From: Massariosphaeria phaeospora
Lineage: Eukaryota; Ascomycota; Dothideomycetes; Pleosporales
Direction of reading: 5' to 3'
DNA length: 64,000 nucleotides
Assembly: GCA_011032825.1 (NCBI GenBank)
Contig: JAADJZ010000013.1
Coordinates: 62,001 to 126,000 of the forward strand
The notes beneath the pieces are model-generated. The model saw only the letters and a list, made by a program, of their open reading frames with translations, did no database searches and was not told the origin of the DNA. Shown here piece by piece: positions 44,156 through 53,656 of the stretch; position 1 is the stretch's first letter; the number at the start of each line of letters is the position of its first letter. The position numbers and the translations under genes were made by a program.

Positions 44156-44980
44156 ATGCCACGGCTGCCTAACTACTACCTACAACGAGCACTGCGCCAC
44201 TCCTCAACGTTCACTATATCTATCCAGCGTGCGCCTGCCCTCGACATCACTACCGAACACCTTCCTTTCCGCCACGATACGATATACACGGCTCCCCGCG
44301 ACGAACTACGTTATTTCCGTCCCGTCAAACTCCTCCTTTACACCATGGGCAGATTCATACGCGGTACCAGCCTGGACTCATCCCCAACCGAAAAGCAAAA
44401 AGCAAACCCATTACCCGCCTTCATCGCCTCTCTCAGCACCATCCCCATCACCGAAGCCATCTCCCACCTCTCTGCCCTAGCCCCCGACCTACAAACGCAC
44501 CTCTCCGCCACCGGCATCCGCCTCGTCACCCACGCCGCCTACCCCGACCCCGCACGGCTCAACTACCTGGCTCGCATCTATCTCTACGCTGGACGACGCT
44601 GCGCCGCGGACCGCGCGCCGCTGGCCACGCGCCTACAGCACCGCAACCTCGCGCCGCACTTCGAGCGCCTGTACGAGCAGAGCGCCAAGCAGGTGAAAAA
44701 TGCGCCACTTGCGGGCACGCTGACGGGCGTCCGCGAGATCACGATTGGGTGCGCGTGCTGTGTGGGGGCGCCGTGGGTGGTGATTCCGATGGGCGAGCGA
44801 ATGGACGGTGCGATGTACTTCGAGGAGGAGGTGTATCGCGAGTTGTGGGGCCAGGAGAAGGAGAAGGGGTCCCTGTATGGGTTCGATGACGAGAAGAATA
44901 AGATGGCGCGACGGATGAAGGCGTCGCGGGAGCAGGTGGAGAGGGCGATGGCGAGAGAGAAATTGGTGGTGGCGCGGTAG
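44156..44980 (+). CDS. hypothetical protein, 274 aa (or 211 aa from a later start)
   Basis: Uninterrupted frame. The N-terminal 60 residues look weakly coding; ATG at 44345 (MGRFIRGTSLDSS) is a likely alternative start. The middle and C-terminal parts look real: HFERLYEQSAKQVKNAPLAG, REITIGCACCVGAPWVVIPMGERMDGAMYFEEEVYRELWG, and a charged helical tail. The CACC with nearby Trp is conspicuous but I do not know the family. No signal peptide or clear membrane helix. Base composition rises in GC toward the 3' half, as in host genes. Confidence 0.5.
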   Translation: MPRLPNYYLQRALRHSSTFTISIQRAPALDITTEHLPFRHDTIYTAPRDELRYFRPVKLLLYTMGRFIRGTSLDSSPTEKQKANPLPAFIASLSTIPITEAISHLSALAPDLQTHLSATGIRLVTHAAYPDPARLNYLARIYLYAGRRCAADRAPLATRLQHRNLAPHFERLYEQSAKQVKNAPLAGTLTGVREITIGCACCVGAPWVVIPMGERMDGAMYFEEEVYRELWGQEKEKGSLYGFDDEKNKMARRMKASREQVERAMAREKLVVAR

Positions 44981-45310
44981 TAGATGGTGGAGCATGGGGC
45001 GGGAGAGCGAACGAGTGAGCTTGTTCAAATGCCCAGGTACCCTCGGGAATGTCTATCTTAACGTGGAGCATATGGTAGACTCGGAACAAGCACGAACAGA
45101 CTACGTATTCATAATTTTTATTGATTGTTCATCACCGACTCAACCAAAGCAAAGTACCTCCATTCCATTACCACCAAAATCCACCCCCGAAAACCCATTG
45201 CCCTTGAACAAATCACTACCCCTCATCAGCGAGACGTCGAAGTACTCTCCATTCCAAATTGGTGGTCCGGCTGCGGCTGCTTTCCAGCAATCCATTCCGC
45301 TTGCCCTGAC
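44981..45310. other. intergenic between convergent loci
   Basis: 330 bp between the stop of the 274-aa frame and the stop of the broken coiled-coil gene. Nothing recognised. Confidence 0.4.
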
Positions 45311-45494
45311 TCAGAGATATCCTCGGGTTTGAAACTGCTGCGCCACACAGGTGGAGGCAATAAATTGCTCCATCATGCGCTGCGTCCAGACATCCCGCTC
45401 TTGGAACTCAGCAAGTATACGAGCCTCTCGCTGCTGGGATTCAGCAAGAGCCCTCTCAAGTTGCCCAATCAACTGCATTGCTTGAGGCAAGTTA

Positions 45495-47617
45495 CCATGC
45501 AGGTCGGGCTTGTGCCCCACTCGGGCTCGTGCCCCACCCTCACCAAAACAACACACCCATCCTATCTTCTTCAGCACATGATAACTCAACAACTATGGCA
45601 CCGATTGATAAGGCGATTGCAGATTTTAAATCGCACGAACAAGACGAAGATTTCAGTATCCAGGGTATCGCGAAAAAACATGGTGTCGAGTACTCAACGC
45701 TGCGGCGGAGGTGGACGGGCTAGACAGGCCCTCGGGCAGCCGGGTACGCCTCGCAACAAATACTCAGCCTACAACAAGAGAAGGGACTCGTACAGTATAT
45801 TGGAGGGCTAACAGCTCGTAGGCTACCTCCTACGAGGGCGATGATACGAAATTTTGCGTCGAATATATCAAAACAACACGTTGGCAATGGCTGGGTTACG
45901 CGCTTTATCAACCGCAACCGCGACTATTTTATCTCTAAATGGAGCGCTGGCATAGACGTTGTACGCCACTAGGCCGACTTACGACGCAAGTACGAGTTGT
46001 ACTTTGACTTCTTACATCACAAGATCGTTCAGTATAAAGTAGATCCTTGTAATACCTACAATATGGATAAAAAGAGCTTCATGATTAGTGTCACAGGACG
46101 CTCAAAACGGGTGTTCAGTCGGCTTCAATAGGAGCAAAAGAAGATCCGAGCGGCGCTTCAAGATAACTCTCGAGAGTAGGTGACAGTCGTGGCAACTATT
46201 GGAGCAGATAGGAGTGTTTTGTCGCTGGCCCTTATATACTCGTTAGCTAACTGCACACTCTAAGCCTTATAGGTAGCTCAAATTGAAGCAGAAAAGCACG
46301 GCGTGTTTGTGAGCTCCTCAACAACAGGATGGACGAATAATGACATCAGATTGGCCTAGTTAGAGCAGGTTTTCAACTGTGAAACGAAGCAGAAAGCACG
46401 TCTTGGCCGAGATTGGCGTCTTCTTATACTCGACGGCCACGGCAGCTACCTCTCAATAGACTTTATCGAATACTGCGAGGCTTACAAAATACTGCTGGCT
46501 GTGTTTCCTCCTTACTCGACCCATACGCTGCAGCCTCTCGACGTGGTTTGCTTCAAACCTCTTAGCAGCAACTACTCCGCCAAGCTCACCGATTACTTCT
46601 TCAAAACGCAAGAGTTGCTGGCCGTCCAGAAAGGAGACTTTTTCTCGCTGTTCTAGAGTGCCTGAGAGTCTACGTTCACGACAAAACTAGTCCTCAAGGC
46701 GTTTAAAGCCACTAGTATTGCCTCTATAAAGGCTAACGTTGTACTCGAGCGTTTCTGCAAACAGGACGACGATAAGAGTAAAGCACGGCTCTTAGTTCTC
46801 TTTTTTAAGGACTAGAGGCAGATAGATCGTCTTATACGTGCTGCAGTAAAGGATACCTTAGCAGAAACCTCGCAGAAGCTCTCTCAAACGCTACACCAAC
46901 TTTAGGTTCAAAACGAGGTACTACACTATGAGAACAGCGGCCTGAGGGATGCTCTCACTGCCAAGAAGCAGCGCAAGAACGCTGGCAAACCTCTCGATTT
47001 GCAGCGTAAAGAGGAGTACCACGGTGGTGCTACTTTCTAGTCGCCCTCTAAGTTCGAGCGAGCACGTGAGCGTGAAGCAGAAAAGCAACACCAAAAAGAG
47101 CAAAAAAGGCTAGCAAAGTCAAACAGAAAGGAGCTTCAAGCTGCTGCCAAGCTCCTTAAGGAGCAAGAGAAAAATGAGCGTCGTGTTGCGAAAGAGAGAG
47201 CCAAGGAGGTGCGAGATCGGATGAAGGCCGAACAGGTGGCTGCTCGGGAGGCTAGAAAAGCTACTCAAAACACTAGGCAGGCCTCTATAATTTCCTATAG
47301 AGGCAAGCGTAAAGCTTCAGAAGCACCTCTAGCAAAGTGCAAGCCAAAACGAGCTAAGGGCGGTGCTGCAGCTCGTCCGTCGTCCCTAGAAGCTGCACCA
47401 GCACCTCCACCCAAAGTCAGCTCTCAGGGCCGCGCGATCACTCTCTCGCGAAAACTTAGATAGTAAAACTTATTCGTACGCCTCTACAGAGTAATAAAAA
47501 CAAAAAATCTCGCGATAATAGCTTGTACTGCTGTTGCAATAACCGCATCTTTGTAGTAGTGAGCATGTTGTTTGGTGGGGCACGAGCCCGAGTGGGGCAC
47601 AAGCCCGACCTGCATGG
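45495..47617 (+). mobile_element. second pogo/Fot1-like element, RIP-damaged
   Basis: Perfect 44-bp TIRs, 45495-45538 and 47574-47617, beginning CCATGCAGGTCGGGCTTGTG, with TA duplication at 45493-45494 and 47618-47619. Each TIR holds two copies of a GGGCTYGTGCCCCAC motif. Length 2123 bp. The TIR sequence differs from the 32.8-35.4-kb element, so it is another family. Confidence 0.93.
45595..47463 (+). pseudogene. pogo-type transposase with about a dozen in-frame stops
   Basis: A single 623-codon frame from ATG 45595 to TAG 47461, broken by stops at 45721, 45970, 46129, 46177, 46261, 46270 and others up to about 47038; nearly all TAG/TAA and one TGA (46663). No frameshift. Seen: N-terminal helix-turn-helix (FSIQGIAKKHGVEYSTLRRR), NTYNMDKKSF at the first catalytic Asp (the usual NMDE has become NMDK), LLILDGHGSYLS at the second, and TLQPLDVVCFKPL at the third. 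The C-terminus is Lys/Arg/Glu-rich and coiled-coil-like. Inactive. Confidence 0.88.
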
Positions 47618-48797
47618 TAGCCGGGTCACCTGGGCCATTGAATTGGGTGTCCGCTATGGTGGACTCGGAGCGATCGAGATCGGAGCGGTTGTTCATTGAA
47701 CCTGCTTCCTGACCGTGTCCGCTTGAATGCGGCGCTAGTAGAGCGCTGTGCGCTTGAGTAACTTGTGTAGAAGCTGTTCCAAACTTCCCGTCCGCTTTTG
47801 TCGCGGCACTGGGGTTGGCTACAGCCTGCGTAGAAACAGTTCTGGACCTCACGTCCGCGTCTCGCGCGGCACTACTTTTGGCAACAGCCTGCGTAAAAGC
47901 TGTTCCAGACTTCAAGTCCGCTCCACCTGCGGCACCGGGGCTTGTCACGGCCGAATCGATCAGCACACGCTATCTGATGAACTCAAAGTTGTCGTGCCTC
48001 TCCCGGAGGTCCGAGAAAAGTAGTGCAGTGAGCTCAGCAATATCTCGAGGCACGTCGTCAAGAGTTGAGAACGCGAGGCCGCGCCTACACAGACCTATGT
48101 TGATGTACAAGTTGTTCTCTCTGTCAATGAGTGCGTATCGCAAGTACAGGTATGCCTTTCGATCTCTAGCACCCTGGGGTTGCTGGCAGGATACCTCCTC
48201 ATCCTGTTCCTCAAGCGCTTTCTTGCACTTTTGAGCAGCCTCTTCTAGATCTTCATCAAACTCATGGTGTTCTCGACGCTGCCTTTTGCGCGCTTCCTCA
48301 AGCTTTGCTTCACGTTGCGCAATATTTTCTGTAAGCTGCGCCATCTGCTGTTCTTTCTGTTCCAGCGCCTCAGCGTGCGCTTTCGTAGCGGCATTAAGCT
48401 CATTGTAATCCACGTACTTCTTGTCAAGCGTCTTCTTGTGCGCGTCGCGAGCCTTCGCAAGCTCTTCATTGAGCTTACGGTAAGCGGTGTCTTTCGCTTC
48501 AAGGGCGGCCTCGTGATCCGCATCATGCTGGGTTTTCTCGGCTTCCAGATCGTCTATCTGAGTACGGAGATTGTTCAGTGCAAATCTGTGGCTCTCGTCG
48601 AGCATTTGGCGCCGATTCTCTTCAAGCTGGGCAAGCGGCGGTGGCTGATCCGCTGGTGCTCGGCGGAGCTCTATGCGAGCCTCCAACCGTCGAATTTCTT
48701 CTGCATCTTCAGGGAAGAGGTCTTCTGCGCGTGCTCGAAGTTCATGCCGTCTTGGATTGCTGTCGCGACGGCTGAAATGGCTCGTGAACCGATCCAT

Positions 48798-49318
48798 ATG
48801 AGCTCGACGTATCGTGACTGTGGGTGCTGAACGAGACTGTGGGCGCTGAACGAGACTGTGGGTGCTGGAATTACGTGGGTTGCTGTAGAGAGATTAAGAA
48901 TTGGTCCAAGCTGTCAGAACCATGGTACAACTGCGGAACATTCCGCATCTGTTATAAGTGGTGGGATATCTAGCAGAAGCCCGGTTTTCCATAATTTCTC
49001 TTCCTGAACATTACTACCCCTTACAAATGCGTGTTAGAGAAGAATTGTGCGATAACATGACTAGTGCGTCTCTGCCCTATACATCACTAGCATTCGGACT
49101 AGATATGCTGTTTCCAGGAGCATTCAAAGTATAGAGTAGCTAGTACACTATATAGGTTCAGACAAGATAACTTCCTTCACTTGACTTCGGAAATAACCCC
49201 ACCATTTCCACCCGGCGCTTGAGTAAGCACTCACGCCAATCCCCCAAAAACACTGTCAAGAGCTCCTCCGTGTCCAGGGGGCCTGGCTTCAAGAGTTCCG
49301 CCATGGACTTCGTCACTA
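48798..49318. other. intergenic between two minus-strand coiled-coil loci
   Basis: 521 bp. Just upstream of 48797 is a threefold GACTGTGGGYGCTGA repeat (48818-48865). Otherwise nothing recognised. Confidence 0.45.
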
Positions 49319-50875
49319 TCATCCCTTTTCGAGGAGGGTCCAGCTGCCGATGACTTCTTCAAGGGCGACCGTTCCTGTAGAGGGCCCAGCTTCGGGCTCC
49401 GCGGCAGTGGTCTTCACTGCCAAGCTAGCTTCGAACTCCATGCGGGCTTGTTCGGCGCCATAACCGAGGGCAGCAAACCAATGTTTGAACGCCATTGGTA
49501 GTGATTTCCCTTCTTTCGGGATCGGGGGGTTGAACACATCCGCATTTAGCGGCACTAGTCTCACGCCGACATGCGGTAGTCCATGCTCTTTACATAGCAA
49601 AACCTTCTGGGTCATGTACCCGGCGTTGGATCCCGCTTGCATTGGATGCCATGGGACATCCTGATTGTCAATTGACACCCACCTGCCCTGCGCGTCCGCC
49701 GCCGACAGGTTCTTTTCCAGGAATAGCTCGTATGCCGCTATCCACTGCATGACCTGAGCTAGTATAATAACAGCACCAGCTTCCAGAGCCTGATGGATGG
49801 CAGCTTCATGGTCTGCCCGCGTGACATCACCCGTGGCGGTGTGCCTACTCATGCCCTTCAGTTCGGAAGGTTCTTTGCACTCCGCCCGTGTAACATCACC
49901 CGTGGCATCGGTCTGGGTGTGCTTACTACCTATGCCCTTCAATTTGGAAGGTTCTTTGCGCTCCGCCCGTGTAACATCACCCGTGGCATCAGTCTGGGTG
50001 TGCTTACTACCTATGCCCTTCAATTTGGAAGGTTCTTTGCACTCCGCTGCAGAGACGGTAGGGGCCTGGGATTTACCTTTGCCCTTCATATCAGAAGAGG
50101 ACTTCTTATCCGGTCTAGTATTGTTGCCAGTTCCGGCAGCGGTGTCCATGGCTGTTTTGGCCTGTCGTGCGATATGATCTCGCTGCGATGTCTGATGCTC
50201 ATTCCACGATTCGATCGTGGCGAGACCTTCAATGCGTTTCCGCAACAACTCAACATGCTCGTGGTCGCCTTGAAGAGCCCGGAGCCGGTCTTCTGCAGCG
50301 CTAACCTCGCGCTCTCGGCTGCGGACAGCACTCGTGTCCTTCTGGAGGTCTGCTGTCACCTTGAAGGTGGCCGAGTTGATGTCCGAGCATGCCACTTCTC
50401 GCACGTGGGCGACTTCGGACTCGTGCCGCCGAGTGAGCCCGCGGATCTCGTCGGCGTGGACAGCCTCCATCTCCTTGAGCGCCTGTTCGGCGCGCTGACA
50501 ATCCCATGATAACGTGTTTACGTTTTTCAGGTGAGTATATTTCCGCATCTCAGTGTCCGCGGCGTGCTGAGCGGCGAGCTTCTTGTTCTTGCGGTGCAGG
50601 GTATCGATCGTGCGAACCAGGCCGGCCGCCCATCGCGATTCTTCAGGGACCTCGTCGCGCGGCAGATCGCGCAAGTGCAAAACGCTAGGGTCCCGCAGCA
50701 GCGCCACATCCAAGAGGTCGTCCTCGTCGTCACCGGTCAGGTCTTGCTAGCGGTCTTCAGCCGCTACCAAGAGCGGGCGGGCGGCGTCTCCGGCTTCATC
50801 TTCCATCGATCCCCAGTCGGTTTTTTCCAAGGGCGTAGAGCCCGCAAGTTGCTTGTTCTGCTTGCTAGGGGCCAT
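49319..50875 (-). pseudogene. coiled-coil protein with internal tandem repeats and one TAG
   Basis: The frame starts at ATG 50875 (MAPSKQNKQLAGSTPLEK), meets TAG at 50747-50749, and is then open to TAA/TAG at 49319 for another 470 codons in the same frame. No intron with proper borders removes the stop. Seen: an acidic N-terminal part (GDDEDDLLDVALLRDPS), a coiled coil (DTLHRKNKKLAAQHAADTEM to DLQKDTSAVRSREREVSAAE), a Lys/Ser linker, three tandem repeats of about 27 aa (CKEPSKLKGIGSKHTQTDAT + GDVTR), and a C-terminal domain with WSIDNQD-like and FKHWFAALGYG segments. Unknown family. A downstream start could still make a long protein, so it may be functional; I score it as a probable pseudogene. 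Confidence 0.55.
49820..50052 (-). repeat. three tandem 81/69-bp coding repeats
   Basis: Two near-identical 81-bp units and a shorter third one, in frame in the coiled-coil gene. On the plus strand the shared core is CTCCGCCCGTGTAACATCAC. Confidence 0.88.
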
Positions 50876-51175
50876 CGGGTAGGAAAGCCTGAGGTGTGGG
50901 AGCAGGTGTTGTGGTTGGTGTGGAGACAAACAAACTGGGAGGAGAAACTGAAATTGAAGTGGCCTCGGCGTTAAGTTTATCCGACGGAGAGCAGAAGAGT
51001 TTTTTTCCAATTTCTCTCCACGGGGCAAGGTAGGAGGACAGAATATCTCTTCCAGGCAAAAGACGTAAGACAAAATGAAGATCAAAGGAAAAACACGCAA
51101 CATCTAGCCGGCCAGCTGCGCATAATTGCCAATGGCGGAAAATATAATTATTCAGAATACCTAAGCCCCACAGCA
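50876..51175. other. intergenic, 300 bp
   Basis: Region between the coiled-coil locus and the sulfotransferase-like gene stop. Nothing recognised. Confidence 0.4.
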
Positions 51176-52090
51176 TCACTCACTGAACCCAAACCCGCCC
51201 TGGACCAGCGGCTCGAACCGCATCAACCCCGCCTGGAACCAGTCCACAATCAGCTCCCGCCAGTAGAAGGACAAGACCCCCAAAACCACGACACTGCCGG
51301 GCATCACAACCATCAAGACCAGGTACTGCACCATGCCCCACCACGCTCGCAGCAGCTGGTCGTGCATGACCTTGCTCTCGTCCATGAGCGGAAAAGACTC
51401 CTTCGGCACGTCGTGGCCCAGAAACGCGCAGAGCGGCTCCCAGCGAAAGTCCGGGCCGAACTCCAGTAGACGCCCCTTGGGGACGCTCTTGCGGACATTG
51501 GCATAGTGCGCGTCGTAGCCCTCTTTCGCCTCCGGGCCGCCGTAGTGGTTGCCGTTGTGGACGCGGAAGATGGAGTGCAGCAGCCACATCAGAGGTGCCA
51601 TTTGCGTGATGGTCAGAAGCCGGCACCAGTTGAACAGGCGCCACGTGAACAGGTTCCAGATGGACGCTTGCATGCTCTGCTCCCACTCGGCGTACGGCCT
51701 GTTCGTCAGGATGACTTTCGCCTCCGGATACGCTTCGACCAGCTCGTTTGCAAAGGCGACGCCGGGCAGGTCGGTCACGGCGTCGTAGTCGCCGAGCAGC
51801 TTGTCGAATTCGGCGCGGCCGTATGGTTCTTGCATCCGCTGGATCGGCTGGCGTTCGGACGGCGGGGTCAGCGTGACGGAGACGGCTTCTTGCCAGAGCG
51901 GGATGTCGGACGGCGTGGAGAGCACCAGGCGCATGTGGTGGGGAGTGTAGCCTAGTTTGCGCAGGGCGGCCGCGATGGACGAGGTGCCGGTGCGACACAT
52001 GCCGAGCACGAGCACCCGCATGGGCTTCTTTCGCGAACGCTCGTCGGCATCGATGGCTCGCTGGTATGACATGACGACTGGGTGGTGCAC
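51176..52090 (-). CDS. Sulfotransfer_4-type P-loop protein with C-terminal membrane helix
   Basis: 304 aa, single exon. Seen: PAPS/P-loop-like motif VLVLGMCRTGTSSIAAALRKLGY (residues about 26-48), the DLPGVAFANELVEAYPEAKVILTNRP segment typical of this fungal/plant family (PF17784-type), and a second-half motif RLLEFGPDFRWEPLCAFLGHDVP that resembles the 3'-phosphate-binding part. The C-terminus has a strong hydrophobic helix (YLVLMVVMPGSVVVLGVLSFY), so it is probably anchored in an internal membrane. Such proteins are common in ascomycetes, often next to secondary-metabolite genes; the substrate is unknown and true sulfotransferase activity is not shown. Start at 52090; the ATG at 52072 (MSYQRAID) is equally possible. 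Confidence 0.82.
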   Translation of the reverse strand: MHHPVVMSYQRAIDADERSRKKPMRVLVLGMCRTGTSSIAAALRKLGYTPHHMRLVLSTPSDIPLWQEAVSVTLTPPSERQPIQRMQEPYGRAEFDKLLGDYDAVTDLPGVAFANELVEAYPEAKVILTNRPYAEWEQSMQASIWNLFTWRLFNWCRLLTITQMAPLMWLLHSIFRVHNGNHYGGPEAKEGYDAHYANVRKSVPKGRLLEFGPDFRWEPLCAFLGHDVPKESFPLMDESKVMHDQLLRAWWGMVQYLVLMVVMPGSVVVLGVLSFYWRELIVDWFQAGLMRFEPLVQGGFGFSE

Positions 52091-52558
52091 GGCGTTGATG
52101 GAGGTGAGTTATGTGTCCAGAGTGAGGTTGCGGGGATGGGTGGATGATATGCACGCCTCTGGGGCGGCTTGATGGACCAAATAGGCTAAACTAGCGGAAT
52201 CGAAGGGCCGAGACGCGGCTACGAAAGGAAAGCACGCGGATGTGAACCGTGGATCAGGCGTGTCGAGAATGCGATGCAATTTTTGATGCTTGGAGGTCTT
52301 GTTCAACGTTGTTGGCTTCCCGGATATGATGCATTGTCGTTAACCAGAAGATCGGAAGCTAGAGTATGCGCCAAGAGGTATTTGATTGATGCGCAGGTCC
52401 TCAGTACCGGCAGAAGGCCTTAACAGGATCGATCAGAACGTTGAATCCAGAGAAGCGGTTCCTGGGAAAGCGCCATGATTGAGATACGGGATCATGACGG
52501 GTGGTGACCTTGGCGCGATTGACCGGCACCTGAACGCACCTCAAAGCAAAAGCTGCGC
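52091..52558. other. intergenic, nothing recognised
   Basis: 468 bp upstream of the sulfotransferase-like gene and downstream of the SET gene stop; no supported feature. Confidence 0.4.
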
Positions 52559-53656
52559 TCAACTCGTCTTCCTCGACCTGTTTCTCACGTCGTCATTCCA
52601 GCGCGAGATGAACTCGTTCGTCATAGCCACCAGTTCCTTGGTCATGTCCGACTGCGGGTCCACCATCTTGGAGAGCTTGTAGCTCCTGTGTCCCCACAGA
52701 GTCGCCTCCTTCCAATCCTCAATCCGGGCGTGCAAAATCGCAACGACGCGGTAGGCCGTAACGTAGTAATCAGCGAGCCCCTCCTCCTGGACGAGCTCGG
52801 CAAGCTGGATGCTAGCTTTGGCATTGTTGTGGGCTTTCTTCTTGGCCGCCTTGCTTTGGGGGACAGACAAGGTCAGCTGGGGCTCAAAGTCGCTGAACGC
52901 TTTGCTAATGTCCTTTCGCCGCTGGTCGCTGGCTTGCAAGCCTGCCGTGTCCTGGGCACAGACTTCACAGGTGCACTTGAAGCCGTACTGATCAAGCCGT
53001 TTCTGTCGGTCTTCTCGAGAATGTAACAACGGTATGTATGATACGAATATCTCTTCCCCTTGATCGATGGGCCGCAGGGCCGTAACAACCTGTTTGTCCA
53101 GTCGCTCACTCCAGGCGTAACCCACATTCGGCCGACACGAATGGTTAATTCGAGCGACTTTTGGGAACAGGCTGATTGCCTGGTCGGTATTGTACGCGTT
53201 GCTCCGGAAGATGGGAACCAGCTGATCAATAGCCTCCTTCTCAGCAGCAGTCATGTGGGCGGTGAGACTCAGAATGTCGGCTCTCGCATCCTCGGCAAGC
53301 AACTCAAACTCCCTGCGCAACAAAACCCCAACCTCGTTCAATGAATAGCCGATCCCGTCGTGAAACGGAGGCGGAGTTATACGGATGACAGGCCTGTCCC
53401 GCATAATGATGTCGCCAGGCTCCAGGGCTTGAGTCGCGAACACACCGAGGCCTTTGCCCGGACTAGAACCAATCATGTAGGCCTCTGGGGCGCCTGTACA
53501 AGAGTAGTTTTGAGACTGCAACGTGGGAATAGCGAAGGAATGGGGTGATGCCGAGACTAGACATGTCGAGGCTGTGGTGGAGACGGCAGAGACGAAGGAG
53601 TAGGCGCATAGAATGAAGGCACTCGACGGCGCGTACAGTGATGAGAGCGACAACAT
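52559..53656 (-). CDS. SET-domain protein with hydrophobic N-terminus
   Basis: 365 aa, single exon. SET motifs in order: GKGLGVFATQALEPGDIIM (residues 67-85), RINHSCRPNVGYAW (169-182), GEEIFVSYIPLL (200-211), post-SET CTCEVC (228-233). The first 30 residues (SSAFILCAYSFVSAVSTTAS) look like a signal peptide or membrane anchor, unusual for a lysine methyltransferase. A MYND finger is not seen, so this is the SMYD-like fungal group that lacks it. The C-terminal half is helical and TPR-like (DYYVTAYRVVAILHARIEDW). Methyl donor SAM is expected; the substrate is unknown. If the real start is an internal Met (MIGSSPGKG at residue 61), the signal-like region would be lost but the SET core would begin abruptly. 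Confidence 0.85.
   Translation of the reverse strand: MLSLSSLYAPSSAFILCAYSFVSAVSTTASTCLVSASPHSFAIPTLQSQNYSCTGAPEAYMIGSSPGKGLGVFATQALEPGDIIMRDRPVIRITPPPFHDGIGYSLNEVGVLLRREFELLAEDARADILSLTAHMTAAEKEAIDQLVPIFRSNAYNTDQAISLFPKVARINHSCRPNVGYAWSERLDKQVVTALRPIDQGEEIFVSYIPLLHSREDRQKRLDQYGFKCTCEVCAQDTAGLQASDQRRKDISKAFSDFEPQLTLSVPQSKAAKKKAHNNAKASIQLAELVQEEGLADYYVTAYRVVAILHARIEDWKEATLWGHRSYKLSKMVDPQSDMTKELVAMTNEFISRWNDDVRNRSRKTS

Larger units (their letters stand above)
45311..48797 (-). pseudogene. coiled-coil protein gene split by a pogo element and one TAG
   Basis: The minus-strand frame from ATG 48797 runs to a TAG at 47970-47972, continues open in the same frame to 47618, is interrupted by the transposon 45495-47617, and resumes at 45493 in the correct frame to TGA 45311. 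Removing the element and one TA joins GDPA to NLPQAMQL without shift, for about 453 codons in all. Seen: an N-terminus with MDRFTSHFSRRDSNPRRHELR, a long coiled coil (about residues 30-210, QIDDLEAEKTQHDADHEAALE and following), a Ser/Thr/Ala repeat-like middle (TAFTQAVAKSSAARDAD, TVSTQAVANPSAATKAD), and a C-terminal coil ALAESQQREARILAEFQ. The TAG fits CAG-to-TAG. Family unknown. Confidence 0.75.

Noticed and set aside
51180..52154. 324-codon Arg/His-rich minus-strand frame
   Set aside because: It is a shifted frame over the Sulfotransfer_4-type gene; composition is typical of a shadow.
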